This document shows positions 28,005 through 35,544 of a DNA stretch of 58,580 nt, in pieces. Origin of the DNA: Fibrobacter intestinalis (GTDB lineage Bacteria > Fibrobacterota > Fibrobacteria > Fibrobacterales > Fibrobacteraceae); the NCBI RefSeq assembly GCF_900167415.1, contig NZ_FUWU01000014.1, positions 4,125 through 62,704 of the forward strand. The letters run 5' to 3'. Positions within the stretch are counted from its first letter, which is position 1; each line of letters begins with the position of its first letter. Position numbers and translations under genes: made by a program. Under the pieces are notes generated by a model, which was not told the DNA's origin, did not search any database, and was given only the letters and a program-made list of their open reading frames with translations.

Positions 28005-28133
28005 CTAATCACAACTTAGACTTGCCCCATTTCAATTCATCATTTTAAACAATAAGTTCAATACTTGAATAGTATTAGTCAAATTTTCCCCGAGGATTTA
28101 ATTTTGGCAACATCAAAACGCATCGGAGAAAAT

Positions 28134-28661
28134 ATGAAATCCTATAAAATTCTGACTCTCGGCTTTGCCGCCATCACCGCCCTCCTTTTTTGCGCTTGCG
28201 AAAAATCGAACTCCTGCACTTACAATGAAGAAGGGGGCGAACTCATCTGCGTGGAAAAAATTTACAAGACCGCAAAAGTGGGAAACCATATCTGGCTGAT
28301 GGAAAATCTCGCCCGCTTGTCGCTGACAGGTTCCAGCCACTGCTACAACGACTCCGCAAAAAATTGCCAGCTATACGGCAGCCTGTATCCCTTTGAAACC
28401 GCACAAAAAATTTGCCCCGAAGGATGGAAGTTGCCGTCTCAATCCGACTTTGAAACATTAGACGCCCAGGCTTTGCAAAACAGCAAAACGGGATTCCGCT
28501 ATTACGACGGCAAATTCGTGGACTTAAACGAAAGCGGCAGTTTTTGGACCAGCGATTCCTACGACGATTCCCGCGCAACGCTTGTGCGCGTAACCGACAA
28601 GGTTTCTTACGAGCATTTCAACAAAAACATTTCCGCATCCGTTCGCTGCATCAAGAAATAG
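28134..28661 (+). CDS. FISUMP-domain lipoprotein
   Basis: This 175-residue exported protein starts at the ATG at 28134, which has GGAG six bases upstream. The signal peptide ends in LLFCAC (probable lipidated Cys22). The rest is one FISUMP domain (Fibrobacter succinogenes major paralogous domain): KTAKVGNHIWLMENLAR, YNDSAKNCQLYGSLYPFETA, ICPEGWKLPSQSDFETL, GSFWTSDSY and SVRCIKK. The fold is related to C-type-lectin/SUMF1-like domains. Its molecular role is not established. A short hairpin (AGACGcatCGTCT) follows the stop. Confidence 0.88.
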   Translation: MKSYKILTLGFAAITALLFCACEKSNSCTYNEEGGELICVEKIYKTAKVGNHIWLMENLARLSLTGSSHCYNDSAKNCQLYGSLYPFETAQKICPEGWKLPSQSDFETLDAQALQNSKTGFRYYDGKFVDLNESGSFWTSDSYDDSRATLVRVTDKVSYEHFNKNISASVRCIKK

Positions 28662-28702
28662 AGACGCATCGTCTGATTTTAGTTCGTGTACAATTTTCGC
28701 CT

Positions 28703-31700
28703 TTACTTTTTTTCAACACCAATCACGACTTCATCATTTTCCTGAGAAGCCTTGCGTTGGTCTTTACGCTTATCCCCCAATGCCCGAAGAAATTCCTTTA
28801 GGTAGAGCATCTTATTGTAAATGGCATCGGGGTCATTGCCCGGGATTTTGCCGAGAATTTTAAGGTCGTATTTCGGGATGGTCCGCCAATTCTGCAAATC
28901 ATCTTGGATGATGCGCAGAAATGCATAGATGTCGCTGTCCGGGATGGCGACGTTCAAAGCTTCTGCAATAACCTTATTGGCTTTGGTATAAACGTCGTTC
29001 TTGGGCATTCCATGAGCCGAATCGCGTTCAATGCACATCGGATCCAGTTCGGCAATTTCCTTGTAAAGTTTCCAAAAATCGCCATCCATTGGCAATCCGG
29101 CCTCTTCACGCTTGCATTTCAAACGTAGCGCAAAATCTACGGCGTGAATCAATTTCCGCTCACCATTGCTATTCTGAAATACGCACCAAAGGAGAGGACC
29201 TTTTTTCTTGAGGACATAAAAGCCGACATTTTCTTCCGTTTTTGCAACGGAAACGCTCTTGATCCTGTTCGGGAGATTATTCACTTTTTCGGCAATTTCA
29301 GGATACATCGTCTGAATTTTTTTCCATTCCATGCGGATGGCCGTAAGCGGAGACATCTCCTCGAAATCGTCAGGATCGGCATTTACCTTTTCAAACAGTT
29401 TCGACGGCTGCGGATTGTCATCCTCTTCCGTCAAGACTTGAGCGTCTTCTCCCAGAATTTTGTAAATCATGGACATCTTGTTCGCAGCGATTTCTTTGGA
29501 ATGGATGATGTCGCAACCTTGTTCCGTGGGGAAATAGTTGAAAATATACAGTTTATTGAAAATTTTGCAGCCGATACGGTTTATCCGTCCAACTCGCTGA
29601 ATAACCCTGGTGGGATTCCAAGGAATATCATAGTTAATGACAAGTCCGGCACGGCTAAGGTTCAAACCTTCACTGAATCGGTCCGAGACGACTAGCACTT
29701 TATATTTGTCTTCTTGCTTTTGGGAAGAGAAGTCAAAATTTTGCAACACGACATCGCCAATAGAATCCGGAATCAACACGACTTTCTTCAAGCTTGATTT
29801 TTCGAAATAGTTTTTAAGGTGGTCAATGGTATCTTGATATTCCGTAAATACGATTACTTTGCGATTCGGAGCGGAATCCAGTTCGCCATGAGAGCCGTCA
29901 AGGACTTTTTGGATGATATCAACGAGTTGCAGCGCCTTCGGATCGTTCTTCAGCAAATTCAGGGAATCGATTTCCTTCAAAATACGTTCAAAAATTTCGA
30001 TGTCTTTGTCCAAATCCGCAAGGAACTTGGTCTTGTCAAAATTTTTATCCGTCGCGTCGTAAAATTCGTCTTTGTTGCGAATGGTCTTGGCGGATTCAAT
30101 GCTGTTCAACCAACTGAAAAAGTCTTTAAATTCTTCAGCGGAAGCATCATTCTCGCACAGGTCGCTGAATTTTTCCAAATACTTGCGGCTTTGGAAAACG
30201 ATTCCCTTAACGACGGCAATTCGCTTTACCAGGCGGTAGTATCCAATAGCGTTTTGGACCGTCTTTTCAAATGCTCCGAAAGAACTTTCAAATCGGCGGA
30301 CGAGCAATCGCCGCATGAACTTGTACATACCTTCCTGCTGGACATTATCGCTAAAATCCTCATCGGAAGAACCTAAATGGGTGTAAGCATAAGGCCTATA
30401 GGCTGCACCCATGAAATTGACATCGCTTAGATATTCATTGATTACGCGATCATAGAACTCGTTCTGTTCCTTGGACAACTTATAGAATTGCTCCTTCGGA
30501 GGAACCACTTTGGACATTTCCTTGACATCCTTGGCGTATTCGGGGTCCTTTTGAATATCGATGCGGTTTCTGCGGATGGTTACCGGAGCGATTATTTCAC
30601 GGACTTCCTTAGAAATCCGCTTCATTTCGGCAACGATTTTCCGACGCAGGCGGAAACATTTAGACGGATCCGAAAAATCATCTCCCTTTTCGTATTCTTC
30701 ACCAAAAAGAGACTTCCAGCGTTTTTTGCATTCGTTAGCCTGCGTTTTATCCATCAAGGGCAAATGAGCCAGCAGATAGTTCGCGGCATTAAATTCCATA
30801 GTCAGGTTCTGGAACTTTTCTTGCAAGTCGCCGCCGGCGCAAAGATTCGCACTTCCCATATCCATAAACAATTGCAGCAAGGAACCGAAATCGGCAGGGC
30901 TGTTATTGAAGGGAGTTGCGGTCAGCAAAATTACCTTGCGGCCATTACAGATTCGCCACAATTTTGAATAGCTGTCCGTATCCTGATTACGGAAACGGTG
31001 CGCTTCGTCGACAATGATCGTATCGAAGTTTCTTTCGTCAACGAATTCCATAAACTCGTCAAATTTATCGGATTCAAGAATCCCGGCAGAGCGAGCGTCC
31101 CAACCACGACTGGCAAGACCGAATTTTTGAAGATACATCTTCCAGCCGCTCTTGCCGTTATCATCCCCCACAAGACTTGGCGGGCAAAGAACGAGGCCAG
31201 AACCGGTCAAGAGATTTCCCAAGAGGCTTGCGACAATAGACTTGCCGAGACCGACCACGTCGGCGATAATCACGCCATTATATTTTTCGACAATATGCAG
31301 GGCGGAAAGGACCGCATCGGTCTGGTACTTGAAATTATTGTAACCGGCCTTTTCAAGAACCTTTGCGATTCGACTATCAAGAGTCTTTTCCTGGATTTCT
31401 TCCTTTTCGGCGATGGTTTTTAAAACTTTGGCGTATGCTTCAAAAGGAGTCACCGGAGCGAGAACCGATTCATTTTCCAGAATCCTGATGATGCGCGTTT
31501 TCACTTCTTCATCGTCCGTCAGGGGAACGGCGTCATCCCACCACTTGCCGAACAGCATGCTTGCCCGGTCATAATCAAAGCTGTTGAGATCGACGTTCAC
31601 CTCGTTCTGCTTTTCAAGGGCGCTCCACGTAAGGTTTGCCGAACCGGTAAGCCAGTCCACCTCGTCGTTCTTCATGGTAAACAGGTACATCTTGGCATGG

Positions 31701-32107
31701 TTGGGTTCACGCGTCTTGCGGATTTCCAGTCGGCCTTCGCGGAGCAAATCAACAAACAGCTTGTTGCGTTCAAAAAAGGTTTCGTCATCGACGCCCTTGC
31801 TGGCAAACACATTGTGCAAAGAGCCGAGGAAAGCCTCCTTGTATTCCTGCGAGACCATGCCGCCATGGGTTGCCGCAACCTCGATGATTTTTCCCATGTG
31901 TTCTTCGGCTTCCATGCCTACGAGCACCTTGAGCCGAATATCGGGATTATCCCTTATGGCATCATGAAGCGGGCCAACACCCGAGAAATAGAAGTAGCCG
32001 ACCAACGCCCGCAATTCCCTGGACTTGGAAATCAGCGACTGGAGGCGTTCCTTGAAAGTGATTTTGCTTTTATCCGTTTCGTTCGTAGTGAGTAAAAATT
32101 GTGGCAT
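28703..32107 (-). CDS. HKD(PLD)-nuclease/Snf2-type helicase, putative defence effector
   Basis: This 1134-residue fusion begins with a PLD-like HKD nuclease domain (about 10-190). It shows NHAKMYLF (His137, Lys139), Asp148/Asp151 and WLTGSANLTWSALEKQNE. A Snf2-family motor follows: Q-like FKYQTDAV (259-266), Walker A ADVVGLGKS (282-290), DEAH IIVDEAHRFRNQD, motif III LLTATPFNN, motif V VVSDRFSEGLNL and motif VI QRVGRINRIG. Such HKD-Snf2 fusions are known, typically near DNA methyltransferases. It probably translocates on DNA and cuts it. A TATAAT box at 32170-32175 may drive it. A truncated second copy of its 5' end lies at 33847-34016. Confidence 0.88.
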   Translation of the reverse strand: MPQFLLTTNETDKSKITFKERLQSLISKSRELRALVGYFYFSGVGPLHDAIRDNPDIRLKVLVGMEAEEHMGKIIEVAATHGGMVSQEYKEAFLGSLHNVFASKGVDDETFFERNKLFVDLLREGRLEIRKTREPNHAKMYLFTMKNDEVDWLTGSANLTWSALEKQNEVNVDLNSFDYDRASMLFGKWWDDAVPLTDDEEVKTRIIRILENESVLAPVTPFEAYAKVLKTIAEKEEIQEKTLDSRIAKVLEKAGYNNFKYQTDAVLSALHIVEKYNGVIIADVVGLGKSIVASLLGNLLTGSGLVLCPPSLVGDDNGKSGWKMYLQKFGLASRGWDARSAGILESDKFDEFMEFVDERNFDTIIVDEAHRFRNQDTDSYSKLWRICNGRKVILLTATPFNNSPADFGSLLQLFMDMGSANLCAGGDLQEKFQNLTMEFNAANYLLAHLPLMDKTQANECKKRWKSLFGEEYEKGDDFSDPSKCFRLRRKIVAEMKRISKEVREIIAPVTIRRNRIDIQKDPEYAKDVKEMSKVVPPKEQFYKLSKEQNEFYDRVINEYLSDVNFMGAAYRPYAYTHLGSSDEDFSDNVQQEGMYKFMRRLLVRRFESSFGAFEKTVQNAIGYYRLVKRIAVVKGIVFQSRKYLEKFSDLCENDASAEEFKDFFSWLNSIESAKTIRNKDEFYDATDKNFDKTKFLADLDKDIEIFERILKEIDSLNLLKNDPKALQLVDIIQKVLDGSHGELDSAPNRKVIVFTEYQDTIDHLKNYFEKSSLKKVVLIPDSIGDVVLQNFDFSSQKQEDKYKVLVVSDRFSEGLNLSRAGLVINYDIPWNPTRVIQRVGRINRIGCKIFNKLYIFNYFPTEQGCDIIHSKEIAANKMSMIYKILGEDAQVLTEEDDNPQPSKLFEKVNADPDDFEEMSPLTAIRMEWKKIQTMYPEIAEKVNNLPNRIKSVSVAKTEENVGFYVLKKKGPLLWCVFQNSNGERKLIHAVDFALRLKCKREEAGLPMDGDFWKLYKEIAELDPMCIERDSAHGMPKNDVYTKANKVIAEALNVAIPDSDIYAFLRIIQDDLQNWRTIPKYDLKILGKIPGNDPDAIYNKMLYLKEFLRALGDKRKDQRKASQENDEVVIGVEKK

Positions 32108-32143
32108 AAAACTAATTGCAAATAACGATTGATTGAGTTGTAG

Positions 32144-32172
32144 TTGACTTTCTTTTGATTTTTTGTTAAATT
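32144..32172 (+). promoter_or_regulatory. Plus-strand promoter before a structured RNA
   Basis: TTGACT (32144-32149), a 17-bp spacer and TAAATT (32167-32172) point away from the helicase gene into the hairpin-rich stretch at 32181. On the minus strand the same DNA holds TATAAT (32170-32175), a likely -10 box for the helicase. The region is thus divergent. Confidence 0.45.
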
Positions 32173-32180
32173 ATAGTTAT

Positions 32181-32265
32181 TGGGTCCTAATAAGGTGAAA
32201 GCGGGCTTCACGCCATGCGTTTCGAAAGAAACCTAGCCTTATACAAGGGTCCATTTTTTATTTTA
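32181..32265 (+). ncRNA. Candidate structured small RNA (three-way junction)
   Basis: The plus strand can fold into a closing helix ATAAGG (32190-32195) with CCTTAT (32237-32242). It encloses hairpin GTGAA/TTCAC (32195-32211, 7-base loop) and hairpin GTTTC-GAAA-GAAAC (32219-32232), which has a GNRA tetraloop. A T-rich run (32253-32264) follows, as expected for termination, and a promoter-like pair lies just upstream. Direct GGGTCC copies flank it (32182 and 32247), so a tiny inserted element is an alternative. No known RNA family was recognised. Confidence 0.4.
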
Positions 32266-33007
32266 CCATCGGATTCTTTGATGTATAATACTTGAAGTCA
32301 AGAATGTCGTGGACTACCTTGATTTTGTCCTTCAAGTAATTATAGAACCTGTATTCTCCTTTTTCGTAAACACGCTGAATGCTCCAAAGGACATAGTCCG
32401 AAGCCTGCAGCAGAGGAATTTCTGCAGCCTGCTGGATCAAGATACGGATCACGTTTTTATTTTCGTGATGCCACTTGCTGCTAAAAGCTTCAATTGCAGA
32501 ATCAATCGCGCTCTGCATGGTGTCCTTGCGGACCACGTTACCCAAAGCCGAAAAATAGCAATCGATTTCTGAATAAAGATGCAAGCGATTTTCAAGAAGA
32601 TTCTTGACGACATACTTGTAGATTTCCGTATTCTTGAAATTAAAATGCTTCCTGAAGAACGTTTCTTTTTTGCGAAGGACTTCACAATAGTAGGTGAAAT
32701 CTAGATCCTTTAGCAACCGGAACACCCTATCGCGAACTTCAGCGCAATCTTTTGCCGCGTGAAAGGCAACCTTTGTTTTTTCCATGGAAGGAATTCCCTG
32801 CAAAAGTTCATCTTCGCAGATTTCTTTATGCAGAGCGTTCAAGGCTTTGGTCAATTCTTTAGGATTCTTGGTTTCCAGATAGCCGACCATAAACACCTTG
32901 CTTGCCACCCCACTTTCAATGAGGTTCACACCATGACGGCCCAATATATTCGGGTCGCCGGCTTCGTCAAAATAGTAATAGGCTTTTACGTTTTCAGTTT
33001 CTTTCAT
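32258..33007 (-). CDS. DUF3800-domain protein
   Basis: This 249-residue protein shows the DUF3800 pattern: YYYFDEAGDP at residues 10-19, with acidic residues that could bind metal, and the C-terminal LLQASDYVLWSIQRVYEKG. The fold is thought to be RNase H-like and the family often sits in defence islands, but its activity is unproven. The stop is 150 bp before the helicase start, with the RNA-like element between. A TATAAT sequence lies about 30 bp upstream of the ATG on the minus strand. It is bracketed by the intact helicase gene and the truncated helicase copy. Confidence 0.8.
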   Translation of the reverse strand: MKETENVKAYYYFDEAGDPNILGRHGVNLIESGVASKVFMVGYLETKNPKELTKALNALHKEICEDELLQGIPSMEKTKVAFHAAKDCAEVRDRVFRLLKDLDFTYYCEVLRKKETFFRKHFNFKNTEIYKYVVKNLLENRLHLYSEIDCYFSALGNVVRKDTMQSAIDSAIEAFSSKWHHENKNVIRILIQQAAEIPLLQASDYVLWSIQRVYEKGEYRFYNYLKDKIKVVHDILDFKYYTSKNPMVK

Positions 33008-33135
33008 CCGTACAAAATATACCCATTCTATGGGAATTATATATAATCCGCCACCAGATACTCGATTAAAAATTTTCTTTTTGTGGAGTCGGGCTTTTTT
33101 GTTCTTTCTCTCGCCTCCAGATTTTCTTTTTTTTT

Positions 33136-33262
33136 CGCAGACTGCGAGAGGCTCGCCTACGCATGAGCCTTGGAAGCTCTGCTTCCTTTAGGCGAATTGT
33201 CCCTTTCAGGGATACTTCAACTATGGAATCGGAGATTCCAAGTTTCAGGGATGCAAAGCCGC
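33136..33262 (+). repeat. Multi-hairpin dispersed repeat, copy A
   Basis: Hairpins in order: GCGAG-AGG-CTCGC, GGAAGC-TCT-GCTTCC, TCCCT-TTC-AGGGA and GGAATC-GGA-GATTCC, then TTTCAGGGATGC. Copies are at 33484 and 58243, with partial ones at 33381 (inverted) and 58530. The gap 33008-33846 (about 840 bp) holds only such repeats and no convincing gene. Confidence 0.7.
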
Positions 33263-33380
33263 GGCGGGCGGAAGGGATAAGGGGGCTTCGGAGTTGACGC
33301 GTTGCGTCCGCGGCTGCGGCTCAGTAATGCCTTCAAGCAAGCTTGCGGCGCAACGTTCGCCTTGCACGCTTTTGCGAAGG

Positions 33381-33436
33381 CTCCCTTCCAGGGACAATTC
33401 GTCTAAAAGAGTAAAACTCTTAAGACTCATGGGCAG
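33381..33436 (-). repeat. Multi-hairpin dispersed repeat, inverted partial copy E
   Basis: On the minus strand it begins CCCATGAGTCTT like the other copies. The first stem is AAGAG-TTTTA-CTCTT, followed by GACGAATTG and TCCCT-GGA-AGGGA. The third hairpin is absent. Confidence 0.55.
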
Positions 33437-33483
33437 CCCCTTTTCCCTTCACCCTATCCCCCGCCACGCGTTCTTTCGAGCGC

Positions 33484-33591
33484 AAAGCCCCATGAGCCTT
33501 GGAAGCTCTGCTTCCTTTAGGCGAATCGTCCCTTCCAGGGATACTTCAACTACGGAATCGGAGATTCCAAGTTTCAGGGATGCAGAGCCCG
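33484..33591 (+). repeat. Multi-hairpin dispersed repeat, copy B
   Basis: Almost identical to copy A from CCATGAGCCTTGG to TTTCAGGGATGC. The differences from copy A are a few single bases. Confidence 0.7.
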
Positions 33592-33767
33592 CGCTCTTTG
33601 AGGCAAGCAAAGTGCCTGGACTTGCAACTCTTTCCGTTCGGTGTCATGTTCCTTGTGGAAATAAAAAATCATGTTTTTTATGTAGGGGTTCTTTATTTCT
33701 CTCCACTAATGTTTAAGAAACTCGGAGAATGCAAAAACTCTAGTACTTATAGACATAGACAAATCGG

Positions 33768-33791
33768 GTGGAGCTTTATATATAAGTCCAC
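33768..33791. promoter_or_regulatory. Palindromic AT-rich site
   Basis: GTGGA and TCCAC flank CTTTATATATAAG, giving a near-perfect dyad with one extra base. No clear gene start lies next to it, so it may be the relic of an operator. Confidence 0.25.
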
Positions 33792-33846
33792 ATTCTATTT
33801 GTCACAATCAAGACAGTCCTGTGTTGGCTAACAAATCTTACAAATC

Positions 33847-34016
33847 CTCGCCATCGACGCCCTTGCTGGCAAATACATTGTGCAAAGAGCCGAGAAATAG
33901 AAGTAGCCGACCAACGCCCGCAATTCCTTGGACTTGGAAATTAAGGACTGGAGGCGTTCCTTGAAAGTGATTTTGCTTTTATCCGTTTCGTTCGTAGTGA
34001 GTAAAAATTGAGACAT
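33847..34016 (-). pseudogene. Truncated, deleted copy of the HKD-Snf2 helicase 5' end
   Basis: The first 42 codons match the intact gene at 32107 except for two residues (MSQFLL against MPQFLL; Lys for Arg at 30). The copy then jumps 157 bp at a CCGAG sequence present on both sides in the intact gene (31824-31828 and 31981-31985), shifting the frame. It keeps about 40 bp more, then ends. AGAGGA precedes its ATG, eight bases after the AlbA gene stop, so it was once the next gene in that operon. Confidence 0.85.
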
Positions 34017-34024
34017 AGATTCCT

Positions 34025-35506
34025 CTAAGTTGTTTCCTTAACGCTCCAAAAACCAGTCTTGTTGCTGCCAATACGGACTATAAAGCCTTTCTCCTTGAGC
34101 GTACTTATGGCGCGTTTAACTGTTTTTTCGCTAAACCCGAGTTTGTTTACAAGCTCCTTTGCAGTAATGTCATTCTGTTCTGTTATTGAATTCAGGATTA
34201 AATATTCTTTTTCCGACAGTGAATTTATAGGGTCATTTATAGGGCCATTTATGGGGTCATTTATAGGGTCATTTTGTACGTTTATAGGGCCATTTATGGG
34301 GTCAATATTAGTGTTTACAGTATCATTTTCGGCTTTTCCCTTGACCTTCCGCAGCAAAGTAGCCATGAAGTAGCCGGATTCCGCCTGATACTTGACCGGC
34401 TTAGTCCCGAATTCCTTACAAATATCGGCAATTCGCATGAGACCCGTGCCCCATTTTTCCACGATGTTCATTTTCTGGAAAATGTCGGCGATTTGCGTGT
34501 TGCGTACGCTGGAATACCCGCTGAGCACTTTTTCTAGGGTCAAGTCGCCGAAAATTCCGCCCGGATTCAGGAACTCGATTCGATCATCAAACACCGAAAT
34601 TTGGATACACGACTTGTCCAGATAGTTGCGGTGCATCACGGCATTTGCCAAAAGTTCACGCACGGCTTCGGGCGGGTAGTCGTAAACATCCTTGCGATAA
34701 AGCCCCTTGATTTTTGCACCGACATTGGTGTGCCTGTAAATGAACTCGAAAGCATCTTCGATTTGCTGGTAAATGGGGCCATCAAATTCCTTGCGGTCCA
34801 GGAACACGGCGCGGGTTACGCCTTTGAATCTCGCGCACTGGATTTTGGCAAAATAGAAGTCGTTTGCCGCGAGGAGCCTGAAAGCGACACTGGGGAGCAT
34901 TTTGCCGTCGCGTTCCTTGAGCAATCCCCAGCTGACGAGGTTTTCTACGGAAACTTTCTTTTGGCTGGTCGAACGTTCGGCGATGACTCGCCTCAAATCG
35001 TTAATCTGCTTTCTGGTTGCCGGACGGACACCGCGCTCCACGATTTCGTCGTAAGACTTGTGGGCGGTATAGAGCATCATTTCGCGGATTTTTTCGGGTT
35101 CCGCCTTGCGAGTGGTCGCTCCGACGCGGATATAGACTCCGCCACGCTCCCCTTCGGGCTTGTAAAAGTAGGGGGCATTGTCGCCAGGGCGAATTTCCAG
35201 AACGACTACGGTCTTGTTGTCGATGGTTTCGATATGCAGGTGCGGGAAAATTTGCGGGGAGCAGCTGTCGCTTATCTCGTTCGTGATACCGTCCATGAAC
35301 TTGAACACGTTTTCGGACTGGATTCCCGTAATTTCAAGTGATGAATCCTCGACGCCAAAAAAGATGGAACCGCCCCTACCGTTGGCAAAGGCGATGGCGG
35401 TCTTGAGCCATTTCTTGGGGTCTTCCGAGAGTTCGCTACCCTTGAATTCCAGAACCTCGGATTCTCCCTTCTTGATTTCTTTGGCGGTCATTTGCAATAT
35501 CTCCAT
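34025..35506 (-). CDS. AlbA/Schlafen-type ATP-binding putative transcriptional regulator
   Basis: This 493-residue protein starts with an AlbA_2 (Schlafen-like) domain (ESEVLEFKGSE, AIAFANGRGGSIFFGVED, GGVYIRVGATTRKA). A GHKL-type ATPase-like domain follows at about residues 270-380 (YPPEAVRELLANAVMHRNY, IEFLNPGGIFGD, EKWGTGLMRI). Then come an in-frame PIN-tetrapeptide repeat segment and a C-terminal winged helix (DITAKELVNKLGFSEKTVKR). This layout is common in predicted regulators near restriction or phage-defence genes. A 19-bp palindrome immediately upstream suggests autoregulation. It lies 38 bp after the methyltransferase gene. Confidence 0.85.
   Translation of the reverse strand: MEILQMTAKEIKKGESEVLEFKGSELSEDPKKWLKTAIAFANGRGGSIFFGVEDSSLEITGIQSENVFKFMDGITNEISDSCSPQIFPHLHIETIDNKTVVVLEIRPGDNAPYFYKPEGERGGVYIRVGATTRKAEPEKIREMMLYTAHKSYDEIVERGVRPATRKQINDLRRVIAERSTSQKKVSVENLVSWGLLKERDGKMLPSVAFRLLAANDFYFAKIQCARFKGVTRAVFLDRKEFDGPIYQQIEDAFEFIYRHTNVGAKIKGLYRKDVYDYPPEAVRELLANAVMHRNYLDKSCIQISVFDDRIEFLNPGGIFGDLTLEKVLSGYSSVRNTQIADIFQKMNIVEKWGTGLMRIADICKEFGTKPVKYQAESGYFMATLLRKVKGKAENDTVNTNIDPINGPINVQNDPINDPINGPINDPINSLSEKEYLILNSITEQNDITAKELVNKLGFSEKTVKRAISTLKEKGFIVRIGSNKTGFWSVKETT
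34224..34306. repeat. 12-bp in-frame tandem repeat in the AlbA-type gene
   Basis: Units encoding [DG]PIN (TTTATAGGGTCA / TTTATAGGGCCA on the plus strand) recur six times with one interruption. Changes in copy number would alter linker length without shifting the frame. Confidence 0.8.
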
Positions 35507-35509
35507 GCC

Positions 35510-35528
35510 GTGAATATACTTTATTCAC
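35510..35528. promoter_or_regulatory. Palindromic operator-like site before the AlbA-type gene
   Basis: GTGAATATACTTTATTCAC has perfect 7-bp arms and a 5-bp centre. It ends three bases before the ATG at 35506 (minus strand) and contains a TATATT that could serve as a -10 element. Confidence 0.5.
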
Positions 35529-35544
35529 TATGGGCACGCAAACC

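Noticed and set aside
33163-33831. Short ORFs starting ATGAGCCTTGG in the repeat-rich gap, and a minus-strand ORF starting MSLKSF
   Set aside because: They start inside the multi-hairpin repeats, and different copies place the conserved bases in all three frames, so no common peptide is maintained.
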